Shown here: positions 24,047-32,763 of the stretch, piece after piece
How the letters are laid out: each line of letters starts with the position of its first letter
How positions within the stretch are numbered: the first letter of the stretch is position 1
From: Chloroflexota bacterium
GTDB taxonomy: Bacteria; Chloroflexota; Anaerolineae; Anaerolineales; UBA4823
Reading direction: 5' to 3'
NCBI GenBank assembly: GCA_029265355.1
Contig: JAJUJL010000015.1
Location: forward strand, 1-55,011
Length of the DNA stretch: 55,011 nucleotides
Position numbers and translations under genes: made by a program
Notes under the pieces: generated by a model
Databases searched by the model: none
The model's input: only the letters and a program-made list of their open reading frames with translations
Told to the model about the DNA's origin: nothing

Positions 24047-25126
24047 ATGGTCACCTACATCATCCGACGTGTAATCTCCAGCCTCCCGGTTCTCCTGGGG
24101 ATCCTGTTTGTCACTTTTGCTCTGGGGCGGCTGATCCCCGGAGACCCGTGCCGCGCGATTTTGGGAGAAAAGGCCACCGATGTCGTCTGCGACGAGTTCA
24201 TTCGTCGACACGGCCTCGACAAGCCGATTCCGACCCAGTTTGTTATTTACATTGGAGAGATCTTGCGCGGCGACCTGGGAACTTCGCTGCGCTATGGGAA
24301 ACCCGTGACCGAGTTGATTGTCGAGCGCCTGCCCACCACGCTGGAATTGAGCCTGGCGGCAATGACCTTCGCGGTGCTGGTCGGCATTCCACTGGGCATT
24401 ATCTCTGCGGTGAGACACAATTCGTCGATTGATATTGGCACCATGGTATTGGCGAACGTGGGCGTTTCCATGCCGGTCTTTTGGTTGGGCTTAATGCTGG
24501 CCTACATCTTCGCCTTGCTGTTGAAGGGCACACCCCTTCAATTACCCCCCTCTGGCCGACTATCACCGGGCACAATCGTGCCTCCCTTCTACGAGGTTTG
24601 GGGAATGGAAATTGCCGCTCAAGGGGTTTTTTCCAGCCTTGTGGTCTTCCTGAGCCGTTTGAACATCCTGAACGCGCTGCTCACTGCGCGTTGGGATGTC
24701 ATGGCAGATGCTATCCGCCACCTGTTGCTGCCTGCTGCGGCTGTAGGCACCATTCCCCTGGCGATCATCGCCCGAATGACGCGTTCCAGCATGCTGGACG
24801 TGCTGGGCCAGGAATATATCCGCACCGCGCGCGCCAAGGGCGCTCGCTTCCGCGCCGTGGTGCTGAAACACGCTCTGCGCAATGCGTTGCTGCCCTTGGT
24901 GACGATCATTGGCCTTTCGCTGGGCAGCTTTCTGGGTGGCGCAGTGCTCACCGAAACCATATTTGGCCTCTCAGGCGTTGGGCGAATTTTATATGATGCG
25001 ATAACAGCGCGCGATTACGGTGTTGTACAATCCTTCACTGTGGTCATCGCTATTTTCTTCGTGATCTTAAATCTCATTGTGGATGTTTCGTACGTCTACC
25101 TGGATCCACGCGTTCGGCTGGACTAG
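24047..25126 (+). CDS. Peptide-type ABC transporter permease (DppB/OppB type)
   Basis: Inner-membrane channel subunit, 359 aa. N-terminal TYIIRRVISSLPVLLGILFVTF and the conserved LIPGDPC lead to a periplasmic loop and the permease domain; the ATPase-contact motif is EYIRTARAKGARFRAVVLKHALRNALLP. A loop of about 60 residues rich in Pro sits between segments 3 and 4 (LQLPPSGRLSPG…). It lacks a clear ribosome site and begins 2 nt after a palindrome. It is followed 5 bp later by the partner permease. No ATPase gene is nearby, so the complex must borrow ATPases encoded elsewhere. Confidence 0.92.
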   Translation: MVTYIIRRVISSLPVLLGILFVTFALGRLIPGDPCRAILGEKATDVVCDEFIRRHGLDKPIPTQFVIYIGEILRGDLGTSLRYGKPVTELIVERLPTTLELSLAAMTFAVLVGIPLGIISAVRHNSSIDIGTMVLANVGVSMPVFWLGLMLAYIFALLLKGTPLQLPPSGRLSPGTIVPPFYEVWGMEIAAQGVFSSLVVFLSRLNILNALLTARWDVMADAIRHLLLPAAAVGTIPLAIIARMTRSSMLDVLGQEYIRTARAKGARFRAVVLKHALRNALLPLVTIIGLSLGSFLGGAVLTETIFGLSGVGRILYDAITARDYGVVQSFTVVIAIFFVILNLIVDVSYVYLDPRVRLD

Positions 25127-25131
25127 CAATT

Positions 25132-26100
25132 ATGACGACTCACGACATGCCTCAAGTAAGCACCGGAAAAGTTGTCAGCCTGGATGCAGAAACCTTATCT
25201 GCTAAGAGTGTTTCTCTTTGGAAAACGACCTGGCGGCGGTTCTTCAAGCGAAAATCGGCTCTTGTCGGTCTGGTGATGTTGTCCATTTTGATTTTTTGCG
25301 CCATCTTTGCGGAAGTGATTGCGCCTTACGACCCATTGCAAGTGCTGATTGGCGTTGAGCCGGTGAAAATGCGCCAGGCGCCGTGCATTCATTTGCTGGG
25401 CTGCCCGCAAGATCAACCCCAACATCTGATGGGGATCGATGGGAATGTGCGCGACCAATTCAGCCGCATCATCTATGGCTCCCGGCTGAGCTTATTGGTG
25501 GGGTTTACCACAGTGAGCTTCGCGGTGGTCATCGGCACCGTTTTGGGCGCTGTGGCTGGTTACCTCGGGGGAACGGTTGATAACGTCATCATGCGCCTGA
25601 TGGATGTGCTGCTGGCTTTCCCATCTTTGCTGCTGGCGATTGCCATCGTTACAATCCTGGGACCTGGCCTGATCAATGCTCTGTTGGCAATTGGAATTGT
25701 CTCCATCCCCGCCTACGCTCGTGTGGTGCGCTCAACCGTGTTGACGGTGCGTGAGATGGAGTTTATCGAGGCGTCTCGCTCGTTGGGGGGTGGTCCGTTC
25801 TATATTCTCTTCAGCCGCTTGCTGCCCAATTCATTGACCCCTCTCGTGGTGCAGGCGACCCTGGGCATCGCCACTGCCATTCTGGACGCCGCTGCCCTTT
25901 CCTTCCTGGGTTTAGGAGCGATCCCGCCCACACCAGAATGGGGCACGATGTTGGGAGCAGAACGAAACCAGGTTTTCACCGCACCGCACCTGGTCTTCTA
26001 TCCTGGGCTGGCGATCATGTTTACCGTGCTGGCTTTCAACTTGATCGGCGATGGTTTGCGGGATGCATTGGACCCACGCCTGGCGCAGAGCAGCAAGTGA
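25132..26100 (+). CDS. Peptide-type ABC transporter permease (DppC/OppC type)
   Basis: Second channel subunit, 322 aa. It has the N-terminal cytoplasmic tail, WRRFFKRKSALVGLVMLSILIFCAIFA as first helix, the periplasmic segment with HLMGIDGNVRDQFSRIIYGSRLSL, and the EAA-like contact FIEASRSLGGGPFYILFSRLLPNSLTPL. The C-terminal block SFLGLGAIPPTPEWGTML is typical of DppC. An insert in the loop holds CIHLLGCPQDQ with two Cys that may form a disulphide. It ends the transporter operon at a strong terminator (26118). Confidence 0.92.
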   Translation: MTTHDMPQVSTGKVVSLDAETLSAKSVSLWKTTWRRFFKRKSALVGLVMLSILIFCAIFAEVIAPYDPLQVLIGVEPVKMRQAPCIHLLGCPQDQPQHLMGIDGNVRDQFSRIIYGSRLSLLVGFTTVSFAVVIGTVLGAVAGYLGGTVDNVIMRLMDVLLAFPSLLLAIAIVTILGPGLINALLAIGIVSIPAYARVVRSTVLTVREMEFIEASRSLGGGPFYILFSRLLPNSLTPLVVQATLGIATAILDAAALSFLGLGAIPPTPEWGTMLGAERNQVFTAPHLVFYPGLAIMFTVLAFNLIGDGLRDALDPRLAQSSK

Positions 26101-26117
26101 TCACCCATGAATTCGGA

Positions 26118-26160
26118 ATCCGCCTGGCATGCGTGACTCGCCAGGCGGATTTGTGTGTCT
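26118..26160 (+). terminator. Rho-independent terminator of the transporter operon
   Basis: Perfect 11-bp stem, arms 26118-26128 and 26140-26150, with an 11-nt loop, followed by TTGTGTGTCTT. Confidence 0.8.
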
Positions 26161-26266
26161 TCGTAAAGCGTTTTACCCGGACTGTAGGATTTTAACTGAG
26201 AACGACACCTTACGAATTTGTGAGCGCTGGCGATTTACTTGGATCACCCAGCAGCGCTGCGCGCCT

Positions 26267-26295
26267 TTGACATTCTGGCATGCCCCGGCTAAAAT
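26267..26295 (+). promoter_or_regulatory. Sigma-70-type promoter of the coaE-cdaA-cdaR-der operon
   Basis: TTGACA (26267-26272), 17-nt spacer, TAAAAT (26290-26295). Predicted start near 26302, about 74 nt before the coaE ATG. Confidence 0.75.
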
Positions 26296-26375
26296 GGGAG
26301 AGAGATATCACCTGTCCGAACGAAGCGTGGTAGAGGCCGTGTTTGGATAGGCGCTGATGGAATAGGAATGTGTGG

Positions 26376-27509
26376 ATGAGCGCCTGGCCAGGGAAATATG
26401 TCATTGGGCTGACAGGAAATATTGCCACGGGAAAGAGTGTGGTTCGCTTGATGCTTGAGCATCTTGGGGCTTATGGCATCGATGCGGACGCGCTGGCGCA
26501 TCGCGCCATTGCCCAGGGCGCTCCAGGTTATCAACCCGTGGTGGAGAGCTTTGGTCGCTGGGTGGTTGGCGCGGACGGGGAGATCGACCGCGCCAGGTTG
26601 GGTAGGCTGGTTTTTTCAGATAGCGAGGCGCTCTCCAGGCTGGAGGCGATTATCCACCCGCTGGTGGCTCAGGCGGTGGATGTCTTGGTGAAGCGCGCAA
26701 AGCACAAGGTGATCGTCATCGAGGCGATCAAGTTGCTTGAGTCGAGCCTTCGCTCGCGTTGCGATGTGCTATGGGTGACATACGCTCCGCCTCAGATACA
26801 ACTTGCTCGTTTGATGCAACGGCGCAAGATGGATGAAATGGCTGCCCGCCAGCGCATCCAGGCGCAACCCCCTCAAGAACAGAAAATCAGCGCCGCGGAC
26901 GTTGTCATCCGCAACCAGGGTTCTTACGAAGAAGCCTGGCAGCAGGTGTACGCTGCCTGGCAGCGCACGGTTGCGCCCATTCAAGAGGCGTCTCCGCCAC
27001 AGGCTGCGAGGACGCCCAAAAAGCTGATCGTGCAGCGCGCCAGTCCTCGCCAGGCGGAGGAGATTGCTGCATTCATCACCCGCCTCAGCGCAGGGCGCAG
27101 GAAAATGTCTCGCGCTGATGTCATGGAGGCATTTGGCGAGAAAGCGTTTCTGCTGTTGAGATCGGGTGATCAGATTGTGGGAGTGGTGGGATGGCAGGTT
27201 GAAAACCTGGTTGCCCGGGTGAATGATTTCTACCTGGAGCCGTCCCAACCATTCACACCAGCGGTGGAGGCTTTTACGACTGAAGTGGAAAGAGCTTCTC
27301 GCGAGCTGCAATGCGAAATCGCCCTGTTTTTCTTGAGCGATGTTCAACTTTCCAGGCACAATGTTTGGAAAGCGCTTGGCTACCAGCCTTCTACCATCAT
27401 GGAGTTGGGTGCGCGCGCCTGGCAGGAAGCTGCTGCCGAGGTGATGCCTGGCAATGCTGTCATGTTATATAAGTTGCTGCGCGAGGATCGCGTTCTAAGG
27501 CCGGTTTAG
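26376..27509 (+). CDS. coaE: Dephospho-CoA kinase fused to a GNAT-like domain
   Basis: A 377-aa protein. Residues 1-200 are dephospho-CoA kinase, the last step of CoA synthesis: P-loop GLTGNIATGKS, IDADALAHRAI, and the LIHP-type block AIIHPLVAQAV. A linker rich in Pro, Ala and Lys leads to a C-terminal domain (about 215-370) with GNAT-like features: QRASPRQAEEIAAF, an acetyl-CoA-fold core around DQIVGVVGWQVENLVARVNDFYL and NVWKALGYQPS. The classic RxxGxG/A loop is not evident, so catalysis by the second domain is doubtful. ATG at 26376 has AGGA 8 nt upstream. It leads an operon with cdaA. Confidence 0.82.
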   Translation: MSAWPGKYVIGLTGNIATGKSVVRLMLEHLGAYGIDADALAHRAIAQGAPGYQPVVESFGRWVVGADGEIDRARLGRLVFSDSEALSRLEAIIHPLVAQAVDVLVKRAKHKVIVIEAIKLLESSLRSRCDVLWVTYAPPQIQLARLMQRRKMDEMAARQRIQAQPPQEQKISAADVVIRNQGSYEEAWQQVYAAWQRTVAPIQEASPPQAARTPKKLIVQRASPRQAEEIAAFITRLSAGRRKMSRADVMEAFGEKAFLLLRSGDQIVGVVGWQVENLVARVNDFYLEPSQPFTPAVEAFTTEVERASRELQCEIALFFLSDVQLSRHNVWKALGYQPSTIMELGARAWQEAAAEVMPGNAVMLYKLLREDRVLRPV

Positions 27510-27511
27510 CA

Positions 27512-28399
27512 GTGCCAGACTTAATTCTCAACCTGCTCAATAATCTGCAGTTCATCTTTGAACGTCTGAACTGGTTGAACCTGGTTGACTTGATCCTGGT
27601 GACGCTGGTGTTTTTTGTCATCTTGCAACTCCTGCGGGATACGCAGGCGATGGTTCTGCTGCGGGGAGTGCTGCTTTTAATTGTTTTGATCAGCCTGCTG
27701 ACGAGCCTGGATGTGCTGCCCGCATTTTCCTGGTTGGTGCAAAATACTTTGCCGGCGTTATTGCTCTCCATTCCAGTCGTTTTTGCCCCTGAGATTCGGC
27801 GCACCGTGGAGCGCTTAGGCAGGGCGGGAAGCATTCTCGCCAGCGATGCGCAAGGCGCTGATGCGGGCGATGTGATCTCTTTAGTGGTCGGCGCTGCAGT
27901 GAGGCTTTCGGACCGCAGGCATGGCGCATTGATTGTGCTGCAGCGTTTCGATAGCCTGAGTGATTATGTCAAAACTGGTGTGCTCTTGGAAGCCCAGGTA
28001 ACTGCTGAACTGCTGCTACAGGTGTTCTACCCCAATACACCGCTGCATGATGGCGCGGTGATTATTTCAGGGGATCGGTTGGTGGCGGCTGCTTGCGTGA
28101 TGCCGCTTTCTGCCAGCGGCGTGCTTACCCGCTCGCCCGAGCGCCAGATGGGTCTGCGACACCGCGCCGCGCTGGGGATATCCGAGGTTACCGATGCGGT
28201 GGCAGTTGTAGTATCCGAGGAAACCGGATCGATCTCTGTTGTGCATGGCGGCCGGATGATTCGTCGCCTGGACAGCGAACGCCTGGAAAACATCTTAAGA
28301 ACCTTTTTCCGGCCGCGTGAGGCCAGGCGCGGCATTTTAGGCCTGTTCATGCGCCCAACCAAAAGCGAACGCCCCGGAAATTTTCGGGAGGAGAACTGA
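27512..28399 (+). CDS. cdaA: Diadenylate cyclase CdaA
   Basis: Membrane-bound c-di-AMP synthase, 295 aa, making the second messenger from two ATP. Three N-terminal membrane helices (about residues 20-95) precede the DisA_N domain with the active-site motifs LHDGAVII (D180-G181-A182) and GLRHRAALG (R216-H217-R218). It starts with GTG 2 bp after coaE and is followed 1 bp later by cdaR, its usual regulator partner. c-di-AMP normally governs osmotic balance, potassium uptake and wall homeostasis. Confidence 0.94.
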   Translation: MPDLILNLLNNLQFIFERLNWLNLVDLILVTLVFFVILQLLRDTQAMVLLRGVLLLIVLISLLTSLDVLPAFSWLVQNTLPALLLSIPVVFAPEIRRTVERLGRAGSILASDAQGADAGDVISLVVGAAVRLSDRRHGALIVLQRFDSLSDYVKTGVLLEAQVTAELLLQVFYPNTPLHDGAVIISGDRLVAAACVMPLSASGVLTRSPERQMGLRHRAALGISEVTDAVAVVVSEETGSISVVHGGRMIRRLDSERLENILRTFFRPREARRGILGLFMRPTKSERPGNFREEN

Positions 28400-28400
28400 C

Positions 28401-29696
28401 ATGCCATCCGCTCCTCTGCGTTGGCTGGCGCGCAACTTGAGCACACTGCTGATGGCATTCATACTGGCAGTGGTGGTGTGGGTTTCAGCGATCTTGGCGT
28501 TTGATCCCAACGAAGAACGTCAATACCCGCGCGCAGTGACCTTGGAGTTAAGTGGATTGGATCCTGGGCTGCTTCAAGTGGGCCGCGTCCCTGCTCAGGT
28601 GAGGGTGTCGATCAATGCGCCTCGCTCTGTTTGGGATCAGCTCACTTTCAACACCGACCGCGTGCGCGCCTGGATCGATCTCTCTGGCCTCGGTGCAGGA
28701 CAGCACGAGGTGCCGGTGCGTGTGCAGGTCAATGCCTCGCCGGCGCGGGTAACCAGCGTTGATCCAGAGAAGGTCACCGTAGAATTGGAAGCATTGGTTT
28801 CCCGAGAATATCAAATTGAGCTCGTTATTACCGGCGAACCTGCCCTGGGTTACCGCAGGGGCGCCCCCCAGCTCGATCCAAGAACGGTGACGGTTACCGG
28901 AGCCGAGTCGGAAGTGGCGAAGGTGGTGCGTGTGACAGCTGATGTGGATATCACCAATGCCAATTCGGTCATCCGCCGCAACCTGGTATTGGAACCAAAA
29001 GATGCCCTGGGACAAACGGTGAGCAATGTGACCGTATCCCCTGCGCTGGCAGACTTTACCCTGAGCGTCGATCTGCTCGGCGGGTACCGGAATGTGGTGG
29101 TGAAGGTGATCACCACGGGCGATGTTGCGGAGGGGTACTGGCTGACCAATATCAATGTCACCCCCCCCAATGTCACGGTATTTTCAACCAACCCCAGGCT
29201 GGTGAATGATTTGCCAGGATTTGTTGAGACGAACCCTATCAACCTGAGTGGGTTGAGCGATGATACCGATATCCGCGCCACCCTGGACCTGCCAGAGGGG
29301 GTGACCCTGGCGGGGGATGAGAGTGTGTTGGTGCGGCTCAGCATCGCAGCCCTGGAAGGCAGTTTGCCAATCGCTCTCCCGTTGGAGGTCATCGGCCTGC
29401 CGCCGGAGCTGACCGCAGTGCTCGCTCCTGATACTGTTGATGTGATGCTGGCAGGTCCGCTGCCGATATTGAATAATTTAAATCCGGCGGGCATTCGTTT
29501 GGTGGTGAACCTCAGCGGCCTGGGGCTGGGAACTCACCAGGTGCCGCCTGTCATCGACTTGCTGCCCAGCCAGGTGCGTGTGGCGTATATTCAACCAGAG
29601 ACAGTCGAAGTTGAGATCATCGAAGCGCCCACCCCAACACCGGAGGGTTTTGTTGCCTCGCCCACACCGGGGGCTACCGTCACCCCTCAACCTTGA
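28401..29696 (+). CDS. cdaR: CdaR/YbbR-domain regulator of CdaA
   Basis: A 431-aa protein with one N-terminal membrane helix (LSTLLMAFILAVVVWVSAILAF) and an extracellular region of about four YbbR repeats; recurrent sequences such as LSGLDPGLLQVGRVPAQVRVSI, VTVTGAESEVAKV and VTVFSTNPRLVND mark the repeats. The tail is Pro/Thr-rich. It binds and regulates CdaA in other bacteria. It begins 1 bp after cdaA and ends where der starts (GAGGAG of the der ribosome site overlaps its stop). Confidence 0.9.
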   Translation: MPSAPLRWLARNLSTLLMAFILAVVVWVSAILAFDPNEERQYPRAVTLELSGLDPGLLQVGRVPAQVRVSINAPRSVWDQLTFNTDRVRAWIDLSGLGAGQHEVPVRVQVNASPARVTSVDPEKVTVELEALVSREYQIELVITGEPALGYRRGAPQLDPRTVTVTGAESEVAKVVRVTADVDITNANSVIRRNLVLEPKDALGQTVSNVTVSPALADFTLSVDLLGGYRNVVVKVITTGDVAEGYWLTNINVTPPNVTVFSTNPRLVNDLPGFVETNPINLSGLSDDTDIRATLDLPEGVTLAGDESVLVRLSIAALEGSLPIALPLEVIGLPPELTAVLAPDTVDVMLAGPLPILNNLNPAGIRLVVNLSGLGLGTHQVPPVIDLLPSQVRVAYIQPETVEVEIIEAPTPTPEGFVASPTPGATVTPQP

Positions 29697-29704
29697 GGAG
29701 TATT

Positions 29705-31075
29705 ATGCCTAAGCCTGTTGTTGCTTTAGTAGGTCGTCCAAACGTGGGGAAAAGCACCCTGTTCAACCGCCTGGCTGAAGAACGCCTGGCAGTGGTGGAT
29801 GATACGCCCGGCACAACCCGAGATCGCCTGGTCGCAGAGGCAGAATGGGCCGGAGTGGTTTTCGATATTGTGGACACCGGAGGTATTGATCCCACCGAGA
29901 CTGGACCAGGGCGCAGCCTGGAGCCGTTATCGATAGGTTCGGCTGATTTTGTGCAGCAAATCCGGGAGCAGGCTGAGATCGCTATTCGCCAGGCAGATGC
30001 CGTGCTTTTTGTGCTGGATGCTGAGAGCGGCGTGACGCCTGCGGACCGAGAAGTTGCCAATATCCTGCGTCGCAACCAGGTGATGCGTGAGGGCCAACCC
30101 TGGCCTCCGGTTTTGCTGGTGGTGAATAAAGCTGACAGCGCCGCGCGGCGTGAATTGGTTTACCAATTCTACGAGCTTGGGATGGGTGAACCCTTCCCAA
30201 TCTCTGCTTTGCATGGCACCGGCACCGGCGATTTGCTGGATGCGTTGGTGGCGTCCTTCAGAAAGCGGGGCGAGGAAGTGGAGGATGACTCGGTCAAGAT
30301 TGCTATTGTGGGCAAGCCAAATGTTGGGAAATCCAGCCTGCTGAATCGACTGGTAGGAGAGGAACGCGCCATTGTAAGCCCGATCGCCGGCACGACCAGA
30401 GACGCGATAGATACTCGATTGGAAGTGAATGGCATTCCAGTGACCTTGATTGACACTGCCGGCATCCGGCGCAGGGGCAAAATTGATCCCGGCGTTGAGA
30501 AATACTCGGTTTTGCGCTCAATGAGCGCCATCGAGCGTGCTGACGTATGCTTGCTGATGATCGATGCGGTGAGTGGGATCACAGCCCAGGATGCCCACAT
30601 TGCCGGGTATATCTTGGATGCCTGGAAGAGCGTGGTGGTGCTGGTCAATAAATGGGATGCGGTGCCGAAAGATTCAAGCACTCTGGATGCATTTACTCGA
30701 CGCGTGCGCCAGGAGCTGAATTTTCTACCGTATGTGCCGATTTTGTTTATCTCAGCATTGACCGGTAAGCGTGTTGAGCAGGTGCTGCCGATGGCTTTGC
30801 GAGTACAAGAAGAGCGCCTGGTGCATCTGGCAACTTCCCGGCTGAACCAGATGCTGCAAAAAGCTCAAAGCATGCACCCTGCACCCTCGCATGCTGGTCG
30901 CCAATTGAAAATTTATTATGGTACGCAAGTGCGCAACGATCCGCCTACGTTTTTGCTGTATGTCAATGACCCTAAACTTGGTCATTTCACCTACATGCGC
31001 TACCTGGAAAATCGTCTGCGAGAGGAGCATCCTTATTTGGGTACCCCGATTCGCCTGGTGATGAAACCGCGTTAA
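29705..31075 (+). CDS. der: Ribosome-assembly GTPase Der (EngA)
   Basis: Double GTPase of 456 aa acting in 50S subunit assembly. Both G domains are complete: GRPNVGKST, DTPGTTRDR, DTGG and NKAD in the first, GKPNVGKSS, GTTRDAIDT, DTAG and NKWD in the second, followed by the KH-like C-terminal domain with LKIYYGTQVRNDPPTF. Start at 29705 follows GAGGAG (29695-29700). It completes the coaE operon; lepB downstream has its own promoter. Confidence 0.96.
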   Translation: MPKPVVALVGRPNVGKSTLFNRLAEERLAVVDDTPGTTRDRLVAEAEWAGVVFDIVDTGGIDPTETGPGRSLEPLSIGSADFVQQIREQAEIAIRQADAVLFVLDAESGVTPADREVANILRRNQVMREGQPWPPVLLVVNKADSAARRELVYQFYELGMGEPFPISALHGTGTGDLLDALVASFRKRGEEVEDDSVKIAIVGKPNVGKSSLLNRLVGEERAIVSPIAGTTRDAIDTRLEVNGIPVTLIDTAGIRRRGKIDPGVEKYSVLRSMSAIERADVCLLMIDAVSGITAQDAHIAGYILDAWKSVVVLVNKWDAVPKDSSTLDAFTRRVRQELNFLPYVPILFISALTGKRVEQVLPMALRVQEERLVHLATSRLNQMLQKAQSMHPAPSHAGRQLKIYYGTQVRNDPPTFLLYVNDPKLGHFTYMRYLENRLREEHPYLGTPIRLVMKPR

Positions 31076-31119
31076 TTGCGCCTGCTCCTGACAATTTGGT
31101 GAGCGACACTTGCCAGCCC

Positions 31120-31148
31120 TTGCCCCTTCCCCATGGCGGTTTTATAAT
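31120..31148 (+). promoter_or_regulatory. Promoter of lepB (leaderless)
   Basis: TTGCCC (31120-31125), 17-nt spacer, TATAAT (31143-31148). Seven nt separate the -10 box from the ATG at 31156, so the transcript should begin at or one base before the start codon. No ribosome site can be present. Confidence 0.7.
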
Positions 31149-31155
31149 GATTTTC

Positions 31156-31782
31156 ATGATTGGTGAAGATGTGGAAAATGCGCCGCTGCCTGCTGATCAT
31201 GAGGCTGCGCTGAGCAAGGTTGAAGCGATTGAGCCTGACGGAAAGAACGGGCGCGCGAGTCGCCTGGCAAGTTTTCTGCGTGATACAGCAGAGACACTGC
31301 TTCTGGCGGTGCTGATGTTTGTGGTGATCAACGGGATAACAGCTCGAATCCGGGTGGAAGGGATCAGTATGGAGCCCACTCTCGAATCCGGCAGTTATGT
31401 ACTGGTGAACCGCCTGGCTTATCGCCTGGGAACGCCCAGCCGCGGTGATGTGATTGTTTTCCGCTTCCCACGTGATCCAGACCAGGAATACATCAAGCGC
31501 ATCATTGGACTGCCTGGCGATTTGGTAGAGGTGTCTGGAGGAGAGGTGCGCGTCAATGGCGAGCGTTTGGAAGAGCCCTACATTGGGCAGCCTGCGGATT
31601 ATGAAAGCGCTCTGCGTGTGCCCAGGCAGCAATTGTTTGTCTTGGGGGATAATCGCAACAATTCATCCGATTCGCATCAATGGGGACCGGTGCCGCTGGA
31701 AAATGTGGTTGGCAAGGCGGTCCTGGTCTATTGGCCGCCGGAAGAGTGGCAGATCATCAGCCACTCGGAATGGGGCCGGTAA
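31156..31782 (+). CDS. lepB: Signal peptidase I
   Basis: Membrane serine protease (208 aa) that removes signal peptides from secreted proteins. One N-terminal membrane helix (about 45-62) is followed by catalytic S71 in GISMEPTL and general base K114 in EYIKRIIGLPGD; FVLGDNRNNSSDSHQWGPV is the conserved box E. Start at 31156 is chosen from the promoter geometry: an in-frame ATG at 31147 overlaps the TATAAT box itself. The N-terminal 40 residues are acidic and poorly conserved. It stands as its own unit after der. Confidence 0.93.
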   Translation: MIGEDVENAPLPADHEAALSKVEAIEPDGKNGRASRLASFLRDTAETLLLAVLMFVVINGITARIRVEGISMEPTLESGSYVLVNRLAYRLGTPSRGDVIVFRFPRDPDQEYIKRIIGLPGDLVEVSGGEVRVNGERLEEPYIGQPADYESALRVPRQQLFVLGDNRNNSSDSHQWGPVPLENVVGKAVLVYWPPEEWQIISHSEWGR

Positions 31783-31846
31783 TGTTAGAATCGGCTTTTA
31801 TGAGCAGGGCATAAATATTTCAATGATTGCCAGCGAGGGGTGAGGC

Positions 31847-32140
31847 ATGCCTCCCAAGAAACGAACTGCAAACCGGGATCCAGAGCAACAACCGGTGCTC
31901 TGCTCAGAGTGCCAGACCGGGATAATGAACTTTCATTACCTGACCTATTTTACCTGGTTGAATGAAGAGCTCATCAGCGTGCCGAATTTTCCGGCATGGG
32001 TGTGCGACGTGTGCGGCAGGCGTGAATATGACTCGCGAGCTGTCCAATGGTTGAACGCTCTGTTGAGCCCGGAAGCCGGACGCAAGCATTCCTCGCGGCG
32101 GGGCGGCGCTCTGCCGCGCAACGACCGGCTGCAGCCGTAA
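31847..32140 (+). CDS. YgiT-type zinc-ribbon protein
   Basis: A 97-aa protein with two Cys pairs, CSECQTG and CDVCGRREY, spaced as in the YgiT/MqsA-N zinc-binding domain, with the intervening strand region FTWLNEELISVPNFPAWVC. YgiT proteins are often antitoxins, but there is no HTH region and no toxin next to it, so this may be a stand-alone zinc ribbon. The C-terminal 25 residues are basic and probably disordered. GAGGGGTGAGG lies upstream. It converges on the Nudix gene with a 7-bp gap. Confidence 0.65.
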   Translation: MPPKKRTANRDPEQQPVLCSECQTGIMNFHYLTYFTWLNEELISVPNFPAWVCDVCGRREYDSRAVQWLNALLSPEAGRKHSSRRGGALPRNDRLQP

Positions 32141-32147
32141 TTCCCAG

Positions 32148-32675
32148 CTAAAAAAATTGTGGGCGAGCCAGCAACAGCGCGCCGAGCGTTTTGGCGTCCT
32201 GGATGCGCCCTGTTTCCGCCATGACGTAGGCGTCCCGAAGCGGAATGCGTTCGATATTCAAGAATTCATCGATATCGCCGGGGAGCGGGGCGGGGACGAG
32301 CTGCTGGGCGAGAAAGACGTGCATACACTCGGTGGAATAGCCAGGCGCCAGGTAGAAACTGCCCAATTTGCGCAGGACGCCAGCGTCCATGCCGATTTCT
32401 TCTCTGAGCTCGCGACGGGCGCTCGCCTCGCTGGGCTCTCCTGCCTCCATGACACCGGCTGGGAGCTCCAGCAAGATTTGCCCGGCAGGCTGGCGAAACT
32501 GGCGAATGAACCAGATGTTGTCGTCAGCATCAATGGGCAAAAGGGTCACAGCATCTGCATGATCGATGATATCTAGCGTGATTTGCCGGGCGTCTGGCAG
32601 CTCAACCAAATCCTGACGCACTTTGAAGGCACGACCTCGGAAGACGGTTTCAGAGCGGATGGTTTTGAAATTCAT
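32148..32675 (-). CDS. Nudix hydrolase (ADP-ribose pyrophosphatase type)
   Basis: A 175-aa Nudix enzyme. The Nudix box reads GVMEAGEPSEASARRELREEIGM, shown here as G-x5-E-x7-REL-x-EEIG from about residue 80, and the downstream FYLAPGYSTECMHVFLA fits ADP-ribose pyrophosphatases (the Pro-Gly pair after the box). It should hydrolyse ADP-ribose or similar nucleoside diphosphate sugars. The start MNFKTIRSE at 32675 is used because the open frame before it overlaps non-coding sequence and lacks family features. Confidence 0.88.
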   Translation of the reverse strand: MNFKTIRSETVFRGRAFKVRQDLVELPDARQITLDIIDHADAVTLLPIDADDNIWFIRQFRQPAGQILLELPAGVMEAGEPSEASARRELREEIGMDAGVLRKLGSFYLAPGYSTECMHVFLAQQLVPAPLPGDIDEFLNIERIPLRDAYVMAETGRIQDAKTLGALLLARPQFF

Positions 32676-32763
32676 GGCGCACCAGAGCTTTAGAATAGAG
32701 CAGGTCGTGGCAGGAACAGCGCGCCAGCCACGACCCGACCTAACGGCATGCAAATCGATTGAT

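Noticed and set aside
31847-32140. Toxin-antitoxin module based on the YgiT-type zinc ribbon
   Set aside because: No HTH domain in this protein and no MqsR-like or other small toxin gene beside it.
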